Assembly: GCA_013290125.1 (NCBI GenBank)
Contig: JABCYQ010000020.1
Location: forward strand, 1-53,983
DNA: 53,983 bases
Source of the DNA: Vulcanimicrobiota bacterium
Lineage (GTDB): Bacteria > Vulcanimicrobiota > Vulcanimicrobiia > Eremiobacterales > Eremiobacteraceae
Reading direction: 5' to 3'
A program made the position numbers and the translations under genes. Numbering within the stretch: position 1 is the first letter of the stretch; every line of letters begins with the position of its first letter. Shown here one piece after another: positions 48,325 to 53,983 of the stretch. The notes under the pieces were generated by a model. It was not told where the DNA came from, did not search any database, and saw only the letters and a program-made list of their open reading frames with translations.

Positions 48325-48980
48325 TGCCTGTCAAGACGTCGCCGCGCCGTCCGGATCGCTCGGATACATCGATCAAGAGCTACGATGCGAAGCGCGACTT
48401 CAAGCGGACACCCGAACCTGCCGCAAAGCGATCCGCGACGAAACCGCGATCGCTGCGATTTGTCATCCAGTTGCATGACGCGACGCAACTACACTATGAT
48501 TTCAGGCTCGAGGCTGACGGCGTGCTCAAATCTTGGGCCGTGCCGAGAGGGCCATCACTCGATCCCGCCGACAAGCGCCTTGCGATGCGAGTCGAAGACC
48601 ACCCGCTAGAGTACCGGACCTTTGAAGGCATCATACCAAAGGGAAACTATGGCGCTGGTGAGGTGATCGTCTGGGATAGCGGCACATACAAACCGCAGAC
48701 CGCAGTTGCTCCTGAGAAGTCGATCGACAACGGTCAGATCAAGTTCACGCTGCGCGGAAAAAAACTCAAGGGCAATTTCGCGTTGGTGAAGATGCATGGG
48801 CGCGACGGCGCGGATAACGCGTGGCTCTTGGTCAAGGAGCGCGATGAATTCGTCGACAAGCGCTGGCGGGCAGCCGCGCACGCCGAATCCGTCAAGAGCG
48901 GCCGGACGCTGGCCGACATCCGAAAAGCTAAACGGGTCGCCCATTGGACCTCGAATCGGACCTCGTCCGACCGGGGCTGA
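48324..48980 (+). CDS. NHEJ 3'-phosphoesterase (stand-alone LigD PE domain)
   Basis: A 218-residue protein matching the LigD PE domain, which removes 3' phosphates or ribonucleotides to prepare ends. The catalytic block is RFVIQLHDATQLHYDFRLEA (H, H, D, R) and LAMRVEDHPLEYRTFEGIIP (H, Y), with GNYGAGEVIVWDSGTY after it. The usual QKHDAxRLHYDFR reads QLHDATQLHYDFR here, losing two basic residues near the active site. The first 50 residues are a basic, low-complexity extension. ATG 48324 overlaps the polymerase TGA. It is the last gene of the four-gene operon. Confidence 0.92.
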   Translation: MPVKTSPRRPDRSDTSIKSYDAKRDFKRTPEPAAKRSATKPRSLRFVIQLHDATQLHYDFRLEADGVLKSWAVPRGPSLDPADKRLAMRVEDHPLEYRTFEGIIPKGNYGAGEVIVWDSGTYKPQTAVAPEKSIDNGQIKFTLRGKKLKGNFALVKMHGRDGADNAWLLVKERDEFVDKRWRAAAHAESVKSGRTLADIRKAKRVAHWTSNRTSSDRG

Positions 48981-49016
48981 CGCCCGCAGGGGTGAGGGAG
49001 GCGGTCGTCCAAACGT

Positions 49017-49415
49017 ATGTTCGAGGGACGGAGGCAAGCACCCGTGCACAACAGAGGTCGCAGGGTCAATGTCAGGTCGTTTTGCGATCGCGTTTGGGAC
49101 ACGTTATTCACGTCTATCGAGGCGTGCGACGAACTGAGTCGCGACCAGCGGCGCCTCTATACGTTTTTGTGGCGCACCGTGGACGTTCGAACGCGGATAT
49201 TCGAGCGAGGTCTTGGCGTTGCTGCAATAGCGCGCCGGTTGCGCATGTCGGACGCCGCGGTGCAACGAGCCATTTCAATACTTTGCGCCAAGGGCTTCGC
49301 CCATCGCCTGCCGGAACTTCCGCGCCGCCCAGTTCGCCTTGCTCTCAATCCGCTGCTCATCGAAGCCGCATACGACGATGCGAAACGCTCGTTCCGAGGC
49401 CGCCTTGCGAGCTGA
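49017..49415 (+). CDS. Winged-helix-type DNA-binding protein (hypothetical)
   Basis: A 132-residue protein. The middle resembles a winged helix-turn-helix: LSRDQRRLYTFLWRTVDVRT, then GVAAIARRLRMSDAAVQRAI with recognition-helix spacing, and ILCAKGFAHRLPELPRRPVR as the wing. Start ATG 49017 is arbitrary. The N-terminal 25 residues are Arg-rich. It lies 36 bp after the NHEJ operon in the same direction and overlaps the zinc-ribbon-like gene by 38 bp. I recognise no family. Confidence 0.6.
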   Translation: MFEGRRQAPVHNRGRRVNVRSFCDRVWDTLFTSIEACDELSRDQRRLYTFLWRTVDVRTRIFERGLGVAAIARRLRMSDAAVQRAISILCAKGFAHRLPELPRRPVRLALNPLLIEAAYDDAKRSFRGRLAS

Positions 49416-49677
49416 CGGCCGCGTGGATATCTTCAAACGGAAGTGTCCGCGGTGTTTGAAGGCCGTGCCGTTTCGCGCAGGCGAGGAACGTGCGGGCGGA
49501 ACCCATCGCATCGTGACGGTGGCTTGCACGTCGTGCGAGACGGTGATCGGCGTACTTCCGTACATGAACAAATACGCGGACAAGCGGGAACTTGCCGCAA
49601 CCGTACGGGCCGTCGTGAAGACGCACGTCAATTCAGCCGTCAAGCGGCTGAAGCGAGGCCGTCGCAAAGCGCGATAG
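49378..49677 (+). CDS. Small zinc-ribbon-like protein
   Basis: A 99-residue protein with two CxxC knuckles, IFKRKCPRCLKAVPFRAGEE and RIVTVACTSCETVIGVLPYM, 31 residues apart, and a Lys/Arg-rich C-terminus (VKRLKRGRRKAR). This suggests a nucleic-acid-binding zinc ribbon. ATG 49378 is chosen because it gives the shortest region before the first knuckle. It overlaps the preceding gene and may be cotranscribed with it. Confidence 0.65.
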   Translation: MRNARSEAALRADGRVDIFKRKCPRCLKAVPFRAGEERAGGTHRIVTVACTSCETVIGVLPYMNKYADKRELAATVRAVVKTHVNSAVKRLKRGRRKAR

Positions 49678-49690
49678 GCGTTTCAATCTA

Positions 49691-50938
49691 GTGAGCGCAG
49701 AGATTCGGACGACCGTTTGCATCGTCGGCGGCGGGCCGGCCGGCATGATGCTCGGCTTTCTCTTGGCCAGAGCGCAGATCGAAGTCATCGTGCTTGAGAA
49801 GCACGCCGATTTCTTCCGCGACTTTCGCGGCGACACGATCCATCCGTCGACCCTCGACATCATGGACCAGCTCGGGCTGCTCGACGAGCTCCTCGCGCTC
49901 CCACATCAGGAAGTGAGAGGGCTGGGCGCTCAGATCGGCGCGGCGACTGTCCGGATAGCGGACTTCCGCCACGTTTCGGCGCGGTGCCGCTTCATCGCGC
50001 TCATGCCGCAATGGGATTTCTTGGATTTCATCGCTCGTCACGGAAAGATATTTCCCGGCTTCCATCTCGCGATGAATACGTCGGCGACGGATCTGATCTA
50101 CGACGACGCGGGCAAGATCATCGGAGTGAAAGCTGATACACCGCATGGCAGTCAGACAATCCTAGCGGGCTTGACGATCGGAGCAGACGGGCGTCATTCG
50201 CTCGTACGCGATAAGTCGGGTCTGAAAGTCGAGGATTTCGGCGCGCCCATGGACGTGCTCTGGTTTCGACTGTCGCGCCGTGCGGATGATCGCGGTCAAG
50301 CGTTCGGCAGGCTGGATCGCGGCAAGATGCTGATCATGATCGATCGCGGTGACTACTGGCAATGCGGCTACCTCATCCGGAAAGGCGATTTCGATGCGAT
50401 TCGTGAGCGCGGCATCGCCGATTTTCGTTCGGCCCTTTTGTCGCTCGTGCCATATGTCGCCGATCGGGTTCGAGAGATCCGCGATTGGGATGACGTCAAG
50501 ATGCTCACGGTCGTCGTGAACCGTCTCAGCACGTGGTATCGTCCGGGCTTGCTGTGCATCGGCGATGCGGCGCACGCGATGTCGCCGATCGGCGGCGTCG
50601 GAATAAATCTTGCGGTGCAGGATGCGGTCGCGACGGCGAACATCCTAGCTAAGACGTTGCTCGACGCGACGGTCTGCGAAGCCGACCTTCGTGCCGTCCA
50701 GCGGCGCCGCGAATGGCCGACGAAGATGACGCAAGGACTGCAGATCTTCATCCAAAACCGTCTGATCGATAGGATTCTGGGGCGCGACGTGCCATTTGCG
50801 CCGCCATGGCCGATGAAACTTCTTGACCGCTGGCCGCTGTTGCGCCGGCTTCCGGCACAGGTGGTGGGCATCGGCTTCCGCCCCGAGCGAGTCGATTCGG
50901 TAACCCAACCTTTTCGAAACGCGACCAAGCGGGTATAG
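49691..50938 (+). CDS. FAD-dependent monooxygenase (PHBH/UbiH family)
   Basis: A 415-residue flavoprotein hydroxylase. The GTG start is followed by VCIVGGGPAGMMLGFLLARA (Rossmann GxGxxG for FAD) and IEVIVLEKHADFFRDFRGDT. The middle DG motif is TIGADGRHSLVRDKSGL, and LLCIGDAAHAMSPIGGVGIN is the GD motif for the FAD ribityl. It uses NAD(P)H and oxygen to hydroxylate an aromatic or similar substrate. The 85-residue cytochrome-like gene follows 36 bp downstream. Confidence 0.93.
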   Translation: MSAEIRTTVCIVGGGPAGMMLGFLLARAQIEVIVLEKHADFFRDFRGDTIHPSTLDIMDQLGLLDELLALPHQEVRGLGAQIGAATVRIADFRHVSARCRFIALMPQWDFLDFIARHGKIFPGFHLAMNTSATDLIYDDAGKIIGVKADTPHGSQTILAGLTIGADGRHSLVRDKSGLKVEDFGAPMDVLWFRLSRRADDRGQAFGRLDRGKMLIMIDRGDYWQCGYLIRKGDFDAIRERGIADFRSALLSLVPYVADRVREIRDWDDVKMLTVVVNRLSTWYRPGLLCIGDAAHAMSPIGGVGINLAVQDAVATANILAKTLLDATVCEADLRAVQRRREWPTKMTQGLQIFIQNRLIDRILGRDVPFAPPWPMKLLDRWPLLRRLPAQVVGIGFRPERVDSVTQPFRNATKRV

Positions 50939-50974
50939 ACTTAAACCTACGGACGTCTTTTGGAGGACTGTCTC

Positions 50975-51232
50975 ATGCAGGGCCAAGGAACATCAGTTTC
51001 TTTTGAACGCGACATTCGGCCGTTGTTCCGGGAAGTCGATATCGACCACATGGAAGGCATGGGCGTCCTACTCGCGGACCACAAGTGGATGTCCAATCCG
51101 AAGAACGCAAAAAGCGTTTACGACTTCCTGTCGGGCGATAAGGAGCCGCGCATGCCGCCGGGCGGTCCCTATTGGAGCGACGAGCAAATGAAGCTGCTTT
51201 CGAACTGGATAGAAGGCGGCTATCAACCGTAG
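50975..51232 (+). CDS. Cytochrome-like small protein lacking a haem motif
   Basis: An 85-residue protein. ATG 50975 lies 8 nt after GGAGG. It begins GTSVSFERDIRPLFREVDID and ends KEPRMPPGGPYWSDEQMKLL SNWIEGGYQP-like, the framework of the cytochrome-c class domain found at the ends of PSCyt and related proteins. Neither Cys nor CxxCH is present, so haem cannot be bound covalently. Homologs of this type occur as stand-alone small proteins of unknown function next to oxidoreductases. No signal peptide is present. Confidence 0.75.
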   Translation: MQGQGTSVSFERDIRPLFREVDIDHMEGMGVLLADHKWMSNPKNAKSVYDFLSGDKEPRMPPGGPYWSDEQMKLLSNWIEGGYQP

Positions 51233-51277
51233 CGATCGCAGGGGACAATGCTGCGGTGACGGCGTACCGCCGCGCGT

Positions 51278-52693
51278 ATGTCTCTTGCGCCCGCTTCTTC
51301 AAGGGGCCTAGTTCGCGCGCTCGGTATCACGGCAGCGACGTCGCTGATCGTCTGCAACCTCATCGGTCAAGGCATCTTCCTCAAAACGCGCGCGATGACG
51401 TGCAACGCGGGGTCGCCGGACCTGGTCCTGATCGCTTGGGTCGCGGCCGGGTTGCTCGCGTTATGCGGCGCTCTCTCGTTCGCCGAACTTGGCTCGATGA
51501 TGCCGGATTCCGGCGGCCCCTATGCGTTCTTACGTCGCGCTTTTGGCCGGCCAATGGCGTTCGCATATGGCTGGACCGTTTTTTTCCTCTACGCTCCGCT
51601 GGCTTGCGCAGCGCTCGCGGCAGGCGCTGCGATATTCCTCAACCTGATGTCGGGCGGCGCGCTGGAAGCGTTCGCGTTCCACGCGCAGCTGCTGGTTTGG
51701 CATTTCACCATAACCGGAACACAATGCGCCGCGCTCGCAATACTTGCTGCCGTCGCGCTGGTGAACTGCGCGCCGGTGCAGGTGAACGGAACCATCGCGA
51801 CGCTGCTCACTATTTTGAAAGTGCTCATGGTCGGTGGCCTGACCATCGCCGCGTTCGCGGTAGGGCAGGGCGACTGGCACCATTTCGCCGCGAACGGGCT
51901 CGCCGGAGCTTGCGCGGGAATCGCGGCATCGGCTCGCGGCGGCGCGACTGGTTTCGCGGCCGCCATGATCGGCGCGATGTATGCATACAACGGTTTCGCG
52001 GCGCTCACGTACGTGGCCGGTGAAGTCAAGAATCCCGCGCGGACGATTCCCATAGCGCTTGTCGCGAGCATGACGATCGTCATCGTTCTCTACGCGGCTG
52101 CAAACGTGGCCTATTTCTACGTACTTTCGCCGGCGGTGATCGCCAATCTGTCGCCGGCTTCATCCGTTGGCATCGAAGTCGTTGGAACGGTCTTTTCGTC
52201 GGCGGCGCGGGGCACGGCGGCCGCGTTGCTCCTGATTTCTGTCATCGCGACGCTGCACGTTTCGATCCTGTCGACGTCGCGGATCGTCTACGCATATTCG
52301 GGCGACGGCCTTTTCCTACCGTGGCTTTCACGCGTGTCAGGCGCGCGCGTTCCCGTACGCGCCGTCCTGGCGCTTGCCATTCTCGCCGCTTTGCTTGTCA
52401 CGTTGGGGTCGTTCGACTCATTGAGCGACCTCTTCGTATTCACGGGTTGGCTATTCTACGGACTGACCACTCTTTCGGTGTTCGTCTTGCGCAAAAAGGA
52501 ACCCGAAGCGGACCGCCCATTCCGTGTGGTGGGCTACCCGGTCGTGCCCGCTCTCTTCGTGGTGACGACAGCATGGCTGCTCGCTGAGGTGGTGATGGCC
52601 GCGCCCGAGCGGTCGCTGATTGCGCTTGCGATCATCGCCCTGTCCTTACCGGTCTATTGGTGGCGTTCTCATGTGCGCACGGCGAGCTCTTAG
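51278..52693 (+). CDS. APC-family amino-acid permease
   Basis: A 471-residue transporter with 12 hydrophobic helices. TM1 has SLIVCNLIGQGIFLKTRAMT, the unwound G-x-GIF segment that binds the amino-acid carboxylate. Further signatures are SFAELGSMMPDSGGPYAFLR, MYAYNGFAALTYVAGEVKNP and RPFRVVGYPVVPALFVV near the C-terminus. It imports or exchanges amino acids across the inner membrane. The substrate is not clear. It follows 45 bp after the cytochrome-like gene. Confidence 0.94.
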   Translation: MSLAPASSRGLVRALGITAATSLIVCNLIGQGIFLKTRAMTCNAGSPDLVLIAWVAAGLLALCGALSFAELGSMMPDSGGPYAFLRRAFGRPMAFAYGWTVFFLYAPLACAALAAGAAIFLNLMSGGALEAFAFHAQLLVWHFTITGTQCAALAILAAVALVNCAPVQVNGTIATLLTILKVLMVGGLTIAAFAVGQGDWHHFAANGLAGACAGIAASARGGATGFAAAMIGAMYAYNGFAALTYVAGEVKNPARTIPIALVASMTIVIVLYAAANVAYFYVLSPAVIANLSPASSVGIEVVGTVFSSAARGTAAALLLISVIATLHVSILSTSRIVYAYSGDGLFLPWLSRVSGARVPVRAVLALAILAALLVTLGSFDSLSDLFVFTGWLFYGLTTLSVFVLRKKEPEADRPFRVVGYPVVPALFVVTTAWLLAEVVMAAPERSLIALAIIALSLPVYWWRSHVRTASS

Positions 52694-52759
52694 GAGACAC
52701 GCCCCGGCCGTCAGTCCGCGCGCGTTGATCTCTAGAGCACCCACGCCGAAGCGCTGCTG

Positions 52760-53278
52760 CTATTTCACGCGCGTGTACATGCCGTCGAATACGACGGTCC
52801 AACTCTTGCCGCCGTCAACCGACGACTCCCAAAGTTGTCGGACGTGATCGTCGTCGATGTGCGTCCATTGAATTCGGTTGAGGCGCTCGATGCCGGAGAG
52901 CGACATGCCAGATCCGCTGAGCGTCATCACGCCGTTAGCGTACGAGCCGTCGAGAAGTAGCACCAGGCCCTGGTTGTCGACCCACGTCTGGTGCCACTGT
53001 TTGGTTGAGGATCGATACGCGTTGAAGCTAGATCCGACATCTCCACCTGTGCCGCTCCAGTGCTCCTGTACGACGCATCCACCATACTCGAGCGTCACGT
53101 CGTTCGCGCCTGCTAACTGACCCTGCGGATTGGTCACGCGCCAGTTGCCGACCCAGAAGTCGAACTGACGATATTCCGGCGCGGAGCATGGCTTTGCAGG
53201 CGGCGGCGGTGCGCCGGCAGCGGCTGACGAAAGCGCGATTGAGATAGAGAGAGTGGCGATGGCGGCGATTGTCTTCAT
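52760..53278 (-). CDS. Exported DUF1579-like protein
   Basis: A 172-residue exported protein. ATG 53278 gives the signal MKTIAAIATLSISIALSSAA with cleavage at AGA. The mature part has PEYRQFDFWVGNWRVTNPQG, EYGGCVVQEHWSGTGGDVGS, KQWHQTWVDNQGLVLLLDGS and RIQWTHIDDDHVRQLWESSV, ending WTVVFDGMYTRV. This FDFWVG-W opening and the calycin-like strand order are typical of DUF1579 or related heme/lipid-binding-like folds. No catalytic motif is visible. Confidence 0.82.
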   Translation of the reverse strand: MKTIAAIATLSISIALSSAAAGAPPPPAKPCSAPEYRQFDFWVGNWRVTNPQGQLAGANDVTLEYGGCVVQEHWSGTGGDVGSSFNAYRSSTKQWHQTWVDNQGLVLLLDGSYANGVMTLSGSGMSLSGIERLNRIQWTHIDDDHVRQLWESSVDGGKSWTVVFDGMYTRVK

Positions 53279-53642
53279 GACAAACGCTTCGGCCCGCGAA
53301 GGGAAGACTTCTTGGTGACCTTGTGCCGATGTCGTGCCAGGATATTGCAAGCGGGAGCCATGCGTCTCGATCGTCAGGACGAAGCGGCGGCGAGGTCAGA
53401 TTTGACTCTCCCGCGTAGAATTTGAAATGTGCGGCAATCGCGACCAGCCACCGACGATATCCGGGCCCATGCAAGAGGTCAGCGGTTCGAGACCATTATC
53501 CTCCACCATTTCAATCCATTATCCCTAAAGCGTTGACGCAGCGTAGACTCACACAAATGTGCGGCTTCCGCGCTATCCGAAAACATTGGCGCAAACTCAT
53601 ACACGCGCACCCCGTCGCCGCAAACGCCTCTCGAAGCACCTG
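53279..53642. other. Noncoding stretch with a tRNA remnant and pieces of a broken gene
   Basis: Apart from the tRNA 3' remnant (53468-53508) and the decaying continuation of the dimethylargininase-like frame (about 53605-53642), I see no gene. The base composition is less GC-rich than the surroundings (ATTTCAATCCATTATCCC after the remnant), as often seen at insertion borders. Confidence 0.5.
53468..53508 (+). other. Degenerate 3' end of a tRNA-Ala(TGC) gene, possible attachment-site remnant
   Basis: CATGCAAGAGGTCAGCGGTT followed by CGAGACCATTATCCTCCACCA matches the 3' part of a tRNA-Ala gene, from the anticodon stem to CCA. The T stem is damaged (AGCGG against CCATT), and no D arm or 5' acceptor lies upstream, so it is not a functional tRNA. 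3' tRNA ends of this kind are left where integrative elements recombine. No integrase is in the window. Confidence 0.55.
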
Positions 53643-53774
53643 TCACCGTCGTTGCGCGTATTCGCGATCGACGGGCGTCTGCATGGTCATGAATGGATTC
53701 TTGCGGTCGTCGACGTCGAAACAGGCGGGAGGACAGATGAGGTTTCCGTTTGGACGCGTCATGGACCCGATCAT
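53643..53774 (-). pseudogene. N-terminal remnant of a dimethylargininase/arginine-deiminase-like gene
   Basis: From ATG 53774 the minus strand reads RPNGNLICPPACFDVDDRKN, then PFMTMQTPVDREYAQRR and TGA at 53643. This matches the opening of DDAH-type amidinohydrolases (LxCPPxxFDVxxxxNPxM...PVDxxxAxxQW). The TGA stands where the conserved Trp (TGG) is expected. The same frame goes on for QVLREAFAATG and then is lost. The catalytic domain is absent, so this is a decayed or truncated gene. It lies 10 bp after the stop of the gene at 53785. Confidence 0.5.
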
Positions 53775-53784
53775 GACGAACCCG

Positions 53785-53983
53785 TCATGCCGTCAACGCT
53801 GCTTCGACAGCTCGATCTTCCATCCAACTCGCACCCTCGTGCTGCAATATTTCGATCTCCGATTCGCTCAGCTTGGTTCGCAGCGTCGCCATCAACTTCT
53901 CGTGACTCCACCGCTCGGTGGGCTCGCGTTCGTAGAGCAGTTCTTGGTATTTTATGGCGACGAAGCCGGCGAGCGTCGCCGCA
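53785..53983 (-). CDS. C-terminal 65 residues of a large regulator/ATPase-type protein (5' part outside window)
   Basis: The minus strand is open from the window edge to TGA at 53785-53787. The tail reads LAGFVAIKYQELLYEREPTE, then RWSHEKLMATLRTKLSESEI and GASWMEDRAVEAAL. This resembles the extreme C-terminus of long TPR-containing AfsR/LuxR-type or cyclase-coupled ATPase regulators (R-E-x-T-E... L...L......EGA..s.e.AV..AL). The domain order and function lie outside the window. Confidence 0.6.
   Translation of the reverse strand, partial: AATLAGFVAIKYQELLYEREPTERWSHEKLMATLRTKLSESEIEILQHEGASWMEDRAVEAALTA

Noticed and set aside
53510-53605. A coding-like minus-strand stretch (VRVYEFAPMFSDS...)
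   Set aside because: It could follow the dimethylargininase frame after a one-base shift, but it does not match that family and runs into the tRNA remnant. The evidence is too weak.
53643-53645. TGA in the dimethylargininase-like frame as a second selenocysteine codon
   Set aside because: The family has Trp at this position, the frame is lost soon after, and the catalytic domain is absent, so decay is more likely.

Overview
The window is about 54 kb of GC-rich (roughly 60%) bacterial chromosome with densely packed, mostly short operons on both strands. Short intergenic palindromes recur, with core GGGCCGACATAAAGTCGGCCC or GTAGTAGGGCGAGCAACGCTCGCCC. The gene mix includes tricorn protease, DUF2277, GloVer repeats, many exported lipoproteins, SorAB sulfite oxidase and a split NHEJ operon. 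Together with the palindromes this suggests a soil-type, poorly cultured lineage such as Candidatus Eremiobacterota (WPS-2) or a neighbour. That placement is inference; no rRNA or marker gene is present. I see no transposase, integrase gene, CRISPR array or phage genes.

Layout. 1-2190: 5' part of a tricorn protease gene (minus). 2295-3400: an exported peroxiredoxin whose peroxidatic cysteine codon is TGA (candidate selenoprotein) with a hairpin just downstream, overlapped by a PaaI thioesterase. 3415-4297: NIPSNAP, tRNA-Asp and DUF2277. 4520-7225: DUF969-DUF979-DUF2891 operon (predicted transport, possibly 5-oxoproline). 7248-10628: tetR, MATE and exported hydrolase on minus and a VOC protein on plus, tied together by a TGAAAC-N4-GTTTCA operator. 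10659-12232: Tat-exported sulfite oxidase SorA with cytochrome SorB. 12292-13586: tRNA-Phe, MsrB and a cupredoxin lipoprotein. 13765-16408: outer-membrane-type protein plus SGNH lipoprotein.

16452-22458: two paralogous oligopeptide-binding lipoproteins flank a CHASE3-PAS-GGDEF-EAL protein. The first is frameshifted and the second is translationally coupled to the c-di-GMP gene. 23474-24993: a stand-alone CuA-type cupredoxin and a monoheme cytochrome with a predicted beta-rich body (Cyc2-like layout). 26319-29004: a stress-type cluster (lmo0937-like peptide, RsbW-like kinase, Nramp-like transporter, GlsB protein, STAS antagonist). 29012-35910: small lipoproteins, a Met-rich exported protein with a histidine kinase, and a minus-strand TPR, response regulator and serine hydrolase run. 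36276-44175: exported lipoproteins and hydrolases, a cyclopropane-fatty-acid-synthase-type methyltransferase and an ArsR-SRPBCC pair. 44206-45438: GloVer-repeat protein.

45476-48980: an NHEJ operon in which the three LigD activities are separate genes around Ku (ligase, Ku, polymerase, phosphoesterase), with the ligase N-terminus running through the hairpin repeats. 49017-53278: small DNA-binding-type proteins, an FAD monooxygenase, a haem-less cytochrome-like protein, an APC permease and a DUF1579-like exported protein. The right end holds a degenerate 3' piece of a tRNA-Ala gene, a broken dimethylargininase-like gene and the C-terminus of a large regulator-type protein.

The signals most worth following are the TGA-containing peroxiredoxin, the CuA/cytochrome pair, the SBP-coupled c-di-GMP enzyme, the promoters placed only 6-7 nt from start codons, and the hairpin-repeat family entering coding sequence.
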